DNA from: an uncultured Tenacibaculum sp.
GTDB lineage: Bacteria; Bacteroidota; Bacteroidia; Flavobacteriales; Flavobacteriaceae
Reading direction: 5' to 3'
Length of the DNA: 64,000 nucleotides
Assembly: GCF_947494125.1 (NCBI RefSeq)
Contig: NZ_CANLTU010000004.1
Coordinates: 1 to 64,000 of the forward strand
The translations under genes and the position numbers were made by a program. Below, piece after piece: positions 54,039 to 64,000 of the stretch. Within the stretch, counting starts at the first letter, position 1; the number at the start of each line of letters is the position of its first letter. Below the pieces are notes generated by a model. The model was given only the letters and a program-made list of their open reading frames with translations, ran no database searches and was not told the DNA's origin.

Positions 54039-54168
54039 CAACATTGTATAACCGCAATTACGGCGGATTCAAATACGTCTGAATCCAACCTAGATCGCTA
54101 AAGCTCGTCTAAAACTAAAAAATTAAAGTATATTTATCCGTTAACTAACGGTTCGTACAAAACCGTTA
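54039..54168. repeat. attC-like element 7, end of array
   Basis: CAAC (54039) … GTTA (54165). GTATAACCGCAATTACGG (54046-) pairs imperfectly with CCGTTAACTAACGGTTCGTAC (split, 54138-54158). The right end coincides with the stop codon of the convergent XRE gene, marking the border of the cassette region. Confidence 0.6.
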
Positions 54169-54639
54169 CTCCTTCCCAAACTTCTTCTCTAATAATTTAT
54201 GTTTCCAAGCTTCTCCAAAGAAATCAAAAGAGTTAAGCGAATAGATTCCTATAACAAGAATCCAAGAGAGGGAAGTCCATAACAACAAAGGCAAGTTAGC
54301 AACATCGTTAATAACAAGTATTATAGGAAGTGCCAAACTAAGTACGGCAATGGCTATCAATTTATACAAACCTTTAACCTTTTCAATATAGGCAGCTTCT
54401 TTTTTTACTTGGGTCAGATCAGCTTCTTTCTTAGCATCGGTAATAGTTGTTTCAAAAACAGCCGCCAATGCTTTTAAAGATTCCAAACCAGCATTTTCAC
54501 CATTTTCAATTCGCTGTATGGTTCGTATACTCAGTCCGCTCATCGTTGCTAATTGTTCTTGTGACCAATGACGTGCTAATCGCATTTTTTTAAGATCTCT
54601 TATGGTAACGGTTTCTTTTTTAAATTCTTCTGTAGGCAT
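54166..54639 (-). CDS. XRE-family regulator with 2TM domain
   Basis: 157 residues from MPTEEFKKET. The N-terminal HTH (LARHWSQEQLATMSGLSIRT … QRIENGE) is followed by a linker and two transmembrane helices (LIAIAVLSLALPIILVI, LLLWTSLSWILVIGIYSL), a 2TM-type membrane-tethered regulator. A -7 box (TATCTTTG on the minus strand, 54656-54663) precedes it by 16 nt. The stop codon overlaps the last attC-like element. Confidence 0.82.
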   Translation of the reverse strand: MPTEEFKKETVTIRDLKKMRLARHWSQEQLATMSGLSIRTIQRIENGENAGLESLKALAAVFETTITDAKKEADLTQVKKEAAYIEKVKGLYKLIAIAVLSLALPIILVINDVANLPLLLWTSLSWILVIGIYSLNSFDFFGEAWKHKLLEKKFGKE

Positions 54640-54697
54640 CAAATATTGTTTTGTGCAAAGATAAGCAGTTCCCTTCCATAAGCCCTGAAACTACTAA

Positions 54698-54746
54698 GAC
54701 AGTGAGCTGACAGCTACACGACAGAAGTATGACAGTGAATGTACAG
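54698..54746. promoter_or_regulatory. Five ACAG direct repeats at 11-bp pitch
   Basis: GACAG at 54698, 54709, 54720 and 54731 and TACAG at 54742 are all spaced exactly 11 bp, about one helical turn. They sit 48 nt or more before the -7 box (TAATTTTG, 54794-54801) of the crp/fnr-like gene and behind the XRE promoter, as expected for cooperative sites on one DNA face. Confidence 0.55.
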
Positions 54747-54793
54747 CCAAAACAGCATACAATAATATTCAAAAAACTAAAGCAACTTTTATC

Positions 54794-54801
54794 TAATTTT
54801 G
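54794..54801 (+). promoter_or_regulatory. -7 element (TAATTTTG) of crp/fnr-like gene
   Basis: An exact TAnnTTTG match; transcription is predicted to begin near 54808 with a leader of about 44 nt to the ATG at 54852. Confidence 0.55.
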
Positions 54802-54851
54802 CATTCCATACATTAAATAGAACACACCTATAAATACGTATATAAAAGTAG

Positions 54852-55469
54852 ATGATAGCAAACTTCATACATCAATTAGGAATCACTGAAGAAGCTCTTC
54901 AAAACGAATTGCGAAACATTGCAACCATAAGTACCCATAAAAAAGGGGAGTTCATAATTAAAAACAACCAATACATAAAAGTCTTAAAAATTGTATTGAA
55001 AGGAAAAGTACGCGTATACCAAGAAAATGAAGACAGAGAGATTCTTATTTACTACTTAAATACTATGGAAGCCTGTACCCTATCGCTTTCTGCTTGTTTT
55101 GAAGATTGTAAAAGTACCGTAAATGCCATAGTAGAAGAAGAGTGTACTATTATAAACATCCCCGTACGCTTTGTTAGAGACTGGAATTTTAAATACAAAT
55201 CGTGGAATACATTCACCACCAAAACATTTAGAGAAAGCTACAATCACCTAATCCATCAGTATGCAAACTTAGCATTCCAGCCATTAAAAGATCGCTTATT
55301 CGATTACCTGGTATCCAAAGCAGACAAGGCAATTGTAAAAAAATCACATCAAGAATTGGCTAGAGAGTTGGGTACTACTCGAGAAGTTATTTCACGCTTA
55401 TTAAAGAAGTTAGAAAAAAACAAACAACTCCATTTAGGGCAAAAAGAAATTGTTTTACTAAATAATTAA
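54852..55469 (+). CDS. Crp/Fnr-family transcriptional regulator
   Basis: 205 residues: cyclic-nucleotide-binding-like beta-barrel (about 10-125, HKKGEFIIKNNQYIKVLKIV), dimer helix, and C-terminal winged HTH (SHQELARELGTTREVISRLL). It has Cys residues in the sensor (EACTLSLSACFEDC), which could sense redox or bind a cluster, but the canonical FNR pattern is not evident. It lies just before the NTF2-like secreted protein, a possible target. Confidence 0.88.
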   Translation: MIANFIHQLGITEEALQNELRNIATISTHKKGEFIIKNNQYIKVLKIVLKGKVRVYQENEDREILIYYLNTMEACTLSLSACFEDCKSTVNAIVEEECTIINIPVRFVRDWNFKYKSWNTFTTKTFRESYNHLIHQYANLAFQPLKDRLFDYLVSKADKAIVKKSHQELARELGTTREVISRLLKKLEKNKQLHLGQKEIVLLNN

Positions 55470-55544
55470 TTTCCTTGTGACAAAAGGCACAGGTAACACC
55501 CCTGCATTCTCTTTTACTTTGTATTGGATATAAAACACAATACC

Positions 55545-56423
55545 ATGAAAAATTTAAGAGCAGGAATACTAACACTACTACTAGGAATAAGTGCCATCAC
55601 TTTTGGACAGCATACCAAAACCACACAAGCATTTTCGACATCAGCACCAACAGCACAACACAAAGTTGCCTTAGAAGTTCTCGATGCAAGTAAGGCATGG
55701 ATTGCTAACTTTAACAAAGGAAATGCAGCTGCTTGTGTAAATGGCTATACCCAAAACGCGGTAATAAATGCCCAACCATTCGGTATTAAAAAAGGAAGAA
55801 AAGAAATTACTGGCTTTTGGGCACCTTTTATACAATCGGGGGCAACCAATTTAATTTATACCAATGTACAAATAGAAGTCGTTAACAAAACCACAGCATT
55901 CTTGTCTGCCAACTGGAGTATGAATGTAGGAAAAGGAATTATTTACCAAGAAAAGTGGGAAAAAAAAGAAGGTACATGGTTACTAACCTACGATAACTTT
56001 CAAGTCCTAGAGAAGTTTAAAACACCACAAGAAAATAAAACCAACCCAATAGCAAGTCATTTAGTATTAGAAAAAGTAATCCAAGCATCTATAAACTGGA
56101 TTCAAGGATTTAATACAGGAAAAGGAGCTATCTGCGGAAATGGCTATTCAGAAAAAGCAACCATGAATGCCGTACCCTTTGCATCGTTAAATACTAAAAA
56201 AGACATTCAAGGCTTTTGGAAAAAATTAATTAGCGATGGGGCTAACAATCTTATTTACAACAACCCAATATTTACCGCACAAACAGCAAATACAGCAACA
56301 CTAGCTGCCCGTTGGAGCATGAATATAGGAGAAGGAAAAATTTATCAAGAAAAATGGGAAAAGATAAATGGAGAATGGCTCTTAACCTATGATGAGTTTC
56401 AGGTGCTAAAACAATACGAATAG
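55545..56423 (+). CDS. Secreted protein with two tandem NTF2/SnoaL-like domains
   Basis: 292 residues from MKNLRAGILTLLL (signal peptide to FGQ); the longer frame from 55524 is unlikely. Two copies of a roughly 115-residue NTF2-like unit follow (KAWIANFNKGNAAACVNGY … EKWEKKEGTWLLTYDNFQVL and INWIQGFNTGKGAICGNGYS … EKWEKINGEWLLTYDEFQVL), clearly an internal duplication. DUF4440/SnoaL-like proteins of this kind are small-ligand-binding or hydrolase-like. Function unknown. Confidence 0.75.
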   Translation: MKNLRAGILTLLLGISAITFGQHTKTTQAFSTSAPTAQHKVALEVLDASKAWIANFNKGNAAACVNGYTQNAVINAQPFGIKKGRKEITGFWAPFIQSGATNLIYTNVQIEVVNKTTAFLSANWSMNVGKGIIYQEKWEKKEGTWLLTYDNFQVLEKFKTPQENKTNPIASHLVLEKVIQASINWIQGFNTGKGAICGNGYSEKATMNAVPFASLNTKKDIQGFWKKLISDGANNLIYNNPIFTAQTANTATLAARWSMNIGEGKIYQEKWEKINGEWLLTYDEFQVLKQYE

Positions 56424-56567
56424 TTTAACCAATTAACTACAAGGTTGGCAATTACTAACAATATTCAACTAGCGTAGAATATTGTTAGTAAATCAGCTAC
56501 ATATTCGTTTTTAGTACACAAAAAATAAGTAACTTTACCTAAATTATTAAACAAAAAAACGAATACT

Positions 56568-56999
56568 ATGAACAAGAAATTGGTGTTAACCATTGCATTT
56601 ACTATGCTATTAACTGCTCTAGGGTTTTCTCAGAAAATTAAATTAAAAAAAGGAAAAGTCTTAGTTGATGGAAAAGCAATAATGAAGTATGAAAGACAAG
56701 GTCTAGGAGCTAAAATGACTTTATATTCTCTTGATAACGATGATGAAATTATTGATATGATGTATGTAACTAAAGGGACAACTCATTATCGTGGAGATGA
56801 TTTTTTTAGGATGTTTTTTTCTGAAGATGAAATAAAAGTAGAAACAAGTCAATTTAATGGAATGGGCTGGAAACGTGTTATCAAGCAAATAATTAGAAGC
56901 AAAGTATTAGATATGGATGGAAACATTAATTCCGAGAAATTGAAAAAATTCGCTAGAAAATATGATGAAAATATAACCAATAGAACAGTACGTTACTAA
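56568..56999 (+). CDS. Small exported hypothetical protein
   Basis: 143 residues with a signal peptide (LLTALGFSQ). The mature protein begins KIKLKKGKVLVDGKAIMKYE and has a strand-rich core. No family recognised. Transcribed alone and ended by the hairpin at 57005. Confidence 0.55.
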   Translation: MNKKLVLTIAFTMLLTALGFSQKIKLKKGKVLVDGKAIMKYERQGLGAKMTLYSLDNDDEIIDMMYVTKGTTHYRGDDFFRMFFSEDEIKVETSQFNGMGWKRVIKQIIRSKVLDMDGNINSEKLKKFARKYDENITNRTVRY

Positions 57000-57004
57000 C
57001 AAAA

Positions 57005-57036
57005 AAATCCCGAGTATAACACTCGAGATTTTTTTT
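57005..57036. terminator. Bidirectional terminator
   Basis: CGAGT-ATAAC-ACTCG stem extended by AATC/GATT with a small bulge, flanked by A-run and T-run. It lies between convergent genes. Confidence 0.75.
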
Positions 57037-57050
57037 AGTATAGGTTTAAA

Positions 57051-57308
57051 CTATTTATCTATCGATCCTAAAACACGTTTCATAAAAGTATTTAACGCTT
57101 CTTTTTTAGGGGCACCGTCTTTTATCATTTTATCAACCTCAATAGCACCGTACATATTCGATATTAACTCACCAATAACATCCAATTCCTCATCTTTCAA
57201 AGAAGGAACTTCGGTTAAAGCTTCTAAAGTTTCAATCGTTTCTAATACGTAATCTTGGTCGTTTTCTTCAATAAAAGAAGTTAAGTGTTTAATAACTGGA
57301 AGTTTCAT
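57051..57308 (-). CDS. Small conserved protein of the Prx/Trx operon (DUF6952-like)
   Basis: 85 residues, acidic and helical (IETLEALTEVPSLKDEELDV … MIKDGAPKKEALNTFMKRVL). From memory it belongs to a small Flavobacterial family (DUF6952) found next to thioredoxin and peroxiredoxin genes. It is last in the order peroxiredoxin, thioredoxin, this gene. No catalytic residue is visible. Confidence 0.65.
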   Translation of the reverse strand: MKLPVIKHLTSFIEENDQDYVLETIETLEALTEVPSLKDEELDVIGELISNMYGAIEVDKMIKDGAPKKEALNTFMKRVLGSIDK

Positions 57309-57399
57309 ATTTTTAGTTTGTCATTGCCAAGCAAATAAGTATTAGCTGGCAAGCTTATTAGATTTAAAAAAATTACTTAACTACGTTCGTAATAACGTA

Positions 57400-57708
57400 T
57401 TATACAACCTCGTTTACCAAGTCTTTCAATACATCAAACTTATTCGTTTGAACTTGGTTTACAAATGTACCATCTACAAAAGTTGCAAACGTTGGTAAAT
57501 TACTTACATCCGCTAACTTTCTACTTTCAGGAAATTTCTCTGCATCAACAATTACAAAAGTAGTGTCTTCATTTTCAGAAGATAACTTCTTAAATTTTGG
57601 TTTCATAATACGACAGTTACCACACCAAGTAGCCGAAAATTGTACTACTACTTTTTGGTTGTTAGCAACCACTTCCGTTAAATTATCTTGACTTAATTCT
57701 TGTACCAT
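57400..57708 (-). CDS. Thioredoxin-family protein (CGNC)
   Basis: 102 residues of thioredoxin fold with active site ATWCGNCRIMKP (Cys29, Cys32) and cis-Pro in NLPTFATF. The CGNC motif in place of CGPC suggests a dedicated partner, most likely the peroxiredoxin encoded 84 nt upstream. Confidence 0.9.
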   Translation of the reverse strand: MVQELSQDNLTEVVANNQKVVVQFSATWCGNCRIMKPKFKKLSSENEDTTFVIVDAEKFPESRKLADVSNLPTFATFVDGTFVNQVQTNKFDVLKDLVNEVV

Positions 57709-57791
57709 AGTTTATATTGTTTCCGAAAGGAGCTCGTGCTCGACCCCTTCACGTATCTCACACGAACTTAAATCCTTTCTTTAATTAGTTA

Positions 57792-58433
57792 TTAGTTTAC
57801 AGCTAAATACTCAGCAGTAGCTTTTGCATTTGGTTGCATAGCTTCTTTTCCTTCTTCCCAATTTGCAGGACAAACCTCACCTTTTTCTTGTACGTGAGCA
57901 TAGGCATCAATTAAACGTAAAAATTCGTTTACGTTACGACCCACTGGCATGTGGTTTACACCTTCATGAAATACAGTACCTTCTTCGTCAATTAAATACG
58001 TAGCTCTATAAGTTACGTTATCACCTTCAACTTGTACAGTTTGAGTAGCCTCATCAAAAACTTCATTCGTAATATCTAAAATACCTAAGATTGAAGATAA
58101 GTTACGGTTACTATCTGCTAATAAAGGGTAGCTAACACCTTCGATTCCTCCATTATCTTTAGATTGGTTTAACCAAGCAAAGTGTACTTCAGGAGTATCA
58201 CAAGAAGCTCCAATTACCATAGTGTTTCTTTTTTCAAACTCACCTAAAGCAGCTTGAAAAGCATGTAATTCAGTAGGACAAACAAAAGTAAAATCTTTTG
58301 GGTACCAGAATAATAAAACTTTTTTCTTATTATTTGCTGCTTCTTCCAAAACATTTACTTTAAAAGTATCTCCCATTTCGTTCATTGCATCAACGCTTAA
58401 ATTTGGGAATTTCTTACCAACTAATGTAGCCAT
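57792..58433 (-). CDS. Typical 2-Cys peroxiredoxin (AhpC/Prx type)
   Basis: 213 residues. Peroxidatic Cys52 in FTFVCPTELHAF and resolving Cys188 in EVCPANWEEG define a typical 2-Cys peroxiredoxin that reduces H2O2 and organic peroxides. A -7 box TATCTTTG (minus, 58475-58482) lies 41 nt upstream. It leads an operon with its likely reductant, the CGNC thioredoxin, and faces katG across a 325-nt gap. Confidence 0.93.
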   Translation of the reverse strand: MATLVGKKFPNLSVDAMNEMGDTFKVNVLEEAANNKKKVLLFWYPKDFTFVCPTELHAFQAALGEFEKRNTMVIGASCDTPEVHFAWLNQSKDNGGIEGVSYPLLADSNRNLSSILGILDITNEVFDEATQTVQVEGDNVTYRATYLIDEEGTVFHEGVNHMPVGRNVNEFLRLIDAYAHVQEKGEVCPANWEEGKEAMQPNAKATAEYLAVN

Positions 58434-58474
58434 TTTATATTATTTAAATTATTAATATTCTTTTTTTACAGCCG

Positions 58475-58482
58475 CAAAGATA
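58475..58482 (-). promoter_or_regulatory. -7 element (TATCTTTG) of the peroxiredoxin operon
   Basis: An exact TAnnTTTG on the minus strand. The remaining 58483-58721 between this and the katG promoter is AT-rich and shows no clear OxyR-type palindrome to my reading. Confidence 0.6.
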
Positions 58483-58683
58483 TTTTTTTATCGAAGGTTT
58501 AAAAGACTAAAATCAACTTTATTTTTTTATTCCACTATAGGTTTTTTCGATGTTTCTAAAAAGAACAAAAAACAGTCCTTTTTAACCTCTTAAAAACACA
58601 AATATTATACTGTTAAAATCAATAAGTTAACAGCATAATCATAGCAATCAAGAAACACAAGAATAACATTAACTTATAATTAA

Positions 58684-60960
<2,277 letters not shown>

Positions 60961-60980
60961 AACTTTGTTAAATACATAAA

Positions 60981-61013
60981 AAAAGGTGATCATTTCTGCT
61001 GATCACCTTTTTT
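60981..61013. terminator. Bidirectional terminator
   Basis: GGTGATCA-TTTCTGC-TGATCACC (60985-61007), flanked by A-run and T-run, between katG and the convergent sigma-54 regulator. Confidence 0.85.
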
Positions 61014-61029
61014 ATTTTTCCATATCTTC

Positions 61030-62193
61030 TTACTTACTTGCAAAAAGCTTTATATCGTTTTTAGATACTGTTTTTTCTCCTAAAATAATTAAACGTTCTA
61101 CTACGTTTCTTAATTCACGGATATTACCAGTCCAATCGTATTCTTGTAATAACTTTATAGCATCTTTAGAAAATTCTTTTTTTGGCATTCCCTGTTCTTT
61201 AGAAATCTTATCTGCAAAGAAATTTACTAATAAAGGAATATCTCCTCTTCTATCGTTTAAAGCAGGTACTTTAATTAAAATTACTGCCAAACGATGATAT
61301 AAATCTTCACGAAAACGACCTTCTGCTATTTCTGTTTTTAAATCTTTATTCGTTGCAGCAACAACTCTAACATTTACTTTAATGTCTTTATCAGAACCAA
61401 CTCTAGAAATTCTGTTTTCTTGTAATGCTCGTAATACTTTTGCTTGTGCAGACAAACTCATATCCCCTATTTCATCTAAGAAAATAGTTCCGCCATTTGC
61501 TGCTTCAAATTTTCCTGCTCTGTCTTTATTAGCTCCAGTAAACGATCCTTTTACATGACCGAACAATTCACTTTCTATTAATTCTGATGGAATTGCAGCA
61601 CAGTTAACTTCAATCATTGGTGCTTTAGAACGATCTGATTTTTCATGTAACCAGTGTGCAACCAATTCTTTTCCGGTTCCATTTGGTCCCGTAATTAAAA
61701 CACGTGCATCGGTAGCTGCTACTTTTTCTATAATATCTTTAATGTGAGTAATTTCATCACTCTCACCAATCATTTCGTAGCTTTTACTTACTTTCTTCTT
61801 AAGTCGCTTGTTTTCTACCACCAATTCTGTACGATCTAAAGCATTACGAACCGTATTTAATAAACGATTCAAATCTGGTGGTTTCGATATATAATCAAAA
61901 GCCCCCAATCGCATTGTATTTACTGCGGTATCTAAATCTCCGTGACCAGAAATCATTACCATTGCTGTTTCTGGTTTTATTTTTTTAGCCTTTTCTAATA
62001 CCTCAACGCCATCCATTTTTGGCATTTTAATATCACACAGTACTAAATCATAATCTTTATTCTTAATCATTTCAATTCCAGCCAAACCATCTTCAGCTTC
62101 CTCTACTTCATATGCATCATTCTCTTCTGAAATGATCTTTTTTAAAACTCTACGGATTGCCGCTTCGTCCTCTATGATTAATATTTTTGACAT
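61030..62193 (-). CDS. Sigma-54-dependent response regulator lacking a DNA-binding domain
   Basis: 387 residues. Receiver domain with phospho-Asp54 (VLCDIKMPKMDG), AAA+ domain with Walker A GPNGTGKE (169-176), GSFTGA (216-221, the sigma-54 contact loop) and Walker B GGTIFLDE (234-241). It ends after the arginine-finger lid region (NIRELRNVVERLII … LFASK) with no C-terminal Fis helix-turn-helix. It can still activate sigma-54 RNA polymerase from solution. The cognate kinase is not in the window. Confidence 0.9.
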   Translation of the reverse strand: MSKILIIEDEAAIRRVLKKIISEENDAYEVEEAEDGLAGIEMIKNKDYDLVLCDIKMPKMDGVEVLEKAKKIKPETAMVMISGHGDLDTAVNTMRLGAFDYISKPPDLNRLLNTVRNALDRTELVVENKRLKKKVSKSYEMIGESDEITHIKDIIEKVAATDARVLITGPNGTGKELVAHWLHEKSDRSKAPMIEVNCAAIPSELIESELFGHVKGSFTGANKDRAGKFEAANGGTIFLDEIGDMSLSAQAKVLRALQENRISRVGSDKDIKVNVRVVAATNKDLKTEIAEGRFREDLYHRLAVILIKVPALNDRRGDIPLLVNFFADKISKEQGMPKKEFSKDAIKLLQEYDWTGNIRELRNVVERLIILGEKTVSKNDIKLFASK

Positions 62194-62244
62194 TCTTTTC
62201 TAAATTTATTTTTTAAAGATAAACAATAACCGCGCCAACACGAT

Positions 62245-63069
62245 TTACTCTCTTATAATATGAACATCTCTTTGTGGAAACGGTATTGTAATATTATGTT
62301 CTCTAAACAACTGATCTATTTTAAATCTAATTTCACTTTGTGGTATTAATGCCTGAAAACTATCATTTAAGGTAAAAATTAACTTAAATTCTAGTGCACT
62401 ATCTCCAAAGTTTTCGAAAACTACTAAAGGTGCTGGATATTGAAATACTTTTGGATGTTCATTCGCTGCTTTTAATAACAACTCTTTTACCAATTGTACA
62501 TCGCTACCATACGCCACGCCAATTTCAACACTCTCCCGAGTAGTAGTTCCATTTTGAGTCCAATTATATAAACTATTCGATAAATATTTATGGTTTGGTA
62601 TTACCAATACTTTATTATCTATAGTAACCGCTCTGGTGGTTCTAAGTTTTATTTCTTCTACACGACCTACTTTTCCGTCTATTTCAATAATGTCTCCTAC
62701 ATGTACACTTTGATCTACGATAATGAAAATACCTGATATGATGTCTTGAAATAAAGTTTGCAATGCCAAACCAACACCTATCAATAAAGCTGCAGATGCA
62801 GCAAATATTGCAGTTACATTAACACCTGAGGTATTTAATGTAGTTAGGAAAATTACTATATAAAGTAACCAACTTGCAAAAGAAAAAACAGTATCAAACT
62901 TATTCTTATCTTCTTTTTGTAATCTCTTTTTTACAAACCTTTTAAAATACTTTAATAAAAACGATGCTAAAATTAATACTATGATAAGCACTAGAATCGA
63001 TTTTACGCTTATACCTATCTCTTTATTAAACTGAAAAGTATAGTTGAGTATTTTATTAAGTTCTTTCAC
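62245..63069 (-). CDS. MscS-family mechanosensitive channel
   Basis: 274 residues. Three transmembrane helices (about 21-40, 60-78, 85-108) with TM3 pore helix LLIGVGLALQTLFQDIISG, then the beta domain (VGDIIEIDGKVGRVEEIKLR, VIPNHKYLSN) and the C-terminal alpha/beta domain. It releases solutes on hypo-osmotic shock. It precedes the sigma-54 regulator by 51 nt on the same strand. Confidence 0.9.
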   Translation of the reverse strand: MKELNKILNYTFQFNKEIGISVKSILVLIIVLILASFLLKYFKRFVKKRLQKEDKNKFDTVFSFASWLLYIVIFLTTLNTSGVNVTAIFAASAALLIGVGLALQTLFQDIISGIFIIVDQSVHVGDIIEIDGKVGRVEEIKLRTTRAVTIDNKVLVIPNHKYLSNSLYNWTQNGTTTRESVEIGVAYGSDVQLVKELLLKAANEHPKVFQYPAPLVVFENFGDSALEFKLIFTLNDSFQALIPQSEIRFKIDQLFREHNITIPFPQRDVHIIRE

Positions 63070-63153
63070 AAAAATAGATTTGTAGTAAATATATAATATT
63101 AGTTAAAAAAAGCAGCTATCTTTTTATGATAACTGCTTTCTAAAACTTTGTTT

Positions 63154-64000
63154 TTATCCGTTATATCGAATCCACTTCCAAAGGTCTTTATACGATGGTT
63201 TCTTACCATACATTAAAATACCTACTCTATAAATTTTGGCTGCTAACCATACCATAAACATAAAACTAACTAATAATAATAGCATAGATAGTACGATTTC
63301 ATACCATGAAACACCAAAAGGAATACGCATTAGCATAACTATTGGTGAAGTAAATGGTAAATAAGAAAATATAACTGATATTGGTCCATGTGGGTCATTA
63401 ATTACAGTAAAGAAACCAACATAAACACCTAACATTAATGGTAACATTATTGGCATCATAAACTGCTGCGTATCTGTCTCATTATCAACGGCTGCCCCTA
63501 CTGCTGCAAATAGAGAACTATATAACATATACCCTCCTAAGAAATAGAAAATAAATAAACAGAACATTTTAAACAATGGTAAATTTAACAGCTCTGTAAT
63601 TATTTGTTCTAATTTTCCTGCTTTGGCTACTTCTTTCATTGCTTCCATTTGTTCTGCAGGAACTCTAGATGCTTGCATTTCTGCCATATCTATTCCCAAT
63701 AGAGAAGAAGCAACTATACTTATAATAAACATAATAACTCCCCAAATAAAGAATTGTAGTAAACCTGCAGATGCATTTCCTATAATTTTACCTAGCATTA
63801 ATTGAAATGGTTTTACCGACGATACAATTACCTCAATAATTCTACTCGTTTTTTCTTCAATTACACTACGCATTACAGAAGTTCCGTAAATTAAAACAAA
63901 CATGAATAACAAATATCCTGCTGCTCCACCTGCTATAATACTTGCAACATTCTTTGCCTTAGAGGATTCTTCTCCAGAAAAATTGAACATCTTAATATCT
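63154..64000 (-). CDS. ABC-2 type transporter permease (partial)
   Basis: At least 281 residues; the frame is open to the right edge (codons continue before MFNFSGEESS), so the N-terminus is missing. Six hydrophobic helices, with VMRSVIEEKTSRIIEVIVSS near the beginning and LPFTSPIVMLMRIPFG later, as in NatB/YhaP-type ABC-2 permeases. An ATPase partner would be expected outside the window. Confidence 0.8.
   Translation of the reverse strand, partial: DIKMFNFSGEESSKAKNVASIIAGGAAGYLLFMFVLIYGTSVMRSVIEEKTSRIIEVIVSSVKPFQLMLGKIIGNASAGLLQFFIWGVIMFIISIVASSLLGIDMAEMQASRVPAEQMEAMKEVAKAGKLEQIITELLNLPLFKMFCLFIFYFLGGYMLYSSLFAAVGAAVDNETDTQQFMMPIMLPLMLGVYVGFFTVINDPHGPISVIFSYLPFTSPIVMLMRIPFGVSWYEIVLSMLLLLVSFMFMVWLAAKIYRVGILMYGKKPSYKDLWKWIRYNG

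Noticed and set aside
44967..54168. Insertion sequence or transposon
   Set aside because: No transposase, integrase or recombinase motif is seen in any frame of this region; the repeats fit cassette borders better.

Overview
The window is AT-rich DNA, apparently from a marine-type Bacteroidota of the family Flavobacteriaceae. The evidence is Bacteroidota-type promoters (TAnnTTTG -7 elements), a giant type IX secretion (T9SS) substrate with a C-terminal sorting domain, many SusC-like/OMP barrels and Cys-anchored lipoproteins, DUF2851, DUF2024, LytTR and Y_Y_Y-propeller signalling proteins, and a fused alpha/beta branched-chain-type E1 dehydrogenase. Family names rest on motif recognition from the sequence alone; no database search was run.

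Layout. 1-7.3 kb: end of an HlyD-like adaptor, a LOG-family hydrolase, a degenerate M1-peptidase/beta-barrel protein, the E1 fusion and an SH3-type lipoprotein. 7.4-11.6 kb: a ribosomal peptide (RiPP) cluster with two near-identical double-glycine precursors, a radical SAM/SPASM maturase and a C39-peptidase ABC exporter. 11.7-16.5 kb: a candidate signalling circuit with an outer-membrane barrel, a LuxI/FeeM-like acyltransferase, a LuxR-type regulator and a ThiF-like adenylating enzyme. Three of its promoters carry the same 16-bp palindrome exactly 22 nt upstream of the -7 element. 16.6-25.8 kb: housekeeping and stress genes (DUF2851, peroxiredoxin, nitroreductase, Na+/solute symporter, cupin, GNAT, a complete subclass B1 metallo-beta-lactamase, CrtI/RetSat-like oxidoreductase). 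25.8-35.4 kb: a 23-bp-pitch palindrome array, a small Tat-like exported protein, a 1765-residue T9SS adhesin/beta-helix protein and a LytS/LytTR two-component pair. 35.6-44.6 kb: GH25 lysozyme, a small MarR regulon marked by TTAGGATTCCTAA operators, LytTR and AraC regulators, an acyltransferase, a DHFR-like protein and a metallopeptidase lipoprotein.

44.6-54.2 kb is the accessory region. A second 23-bp-pitch palindrome array is followed by seven or more genes or gene pairs, all on the + strand. Each is followed by a 120-190-bp imperfect inverted repeat with CAAC...GTTG-like termini and extra bases on one arm, as in integron attC sites. No integrase is in the window. Contents include a defence-type reverse transcriptase, a HEPN-like protein with a DUF4238 protein, HxlR/NudC/DUF1330, SMI1/KNR4, a WG-repeat-like protein and a zinc-ribbon protein. 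54.2-64 kb returns to core genes: XRE and Crp/Fnr regulators, a duplicated NTF2-like protein, a peroxiredoxin-thioredoxin operon, KatG, a sigma-54 activator without a DNA-binding domain, an MscS channel and an ABC-2 permease cut by the right edge.

The strongest candidates for something undescribed are (1) the LuxI-like/LuxR/ThiF circuit with its shared promoter architecture, (2) the two arrays of 16-bp palindromes whose sequences differ but whose 23-bp pitch is invariant, and (3) the attC-like cassette array without an integrase.
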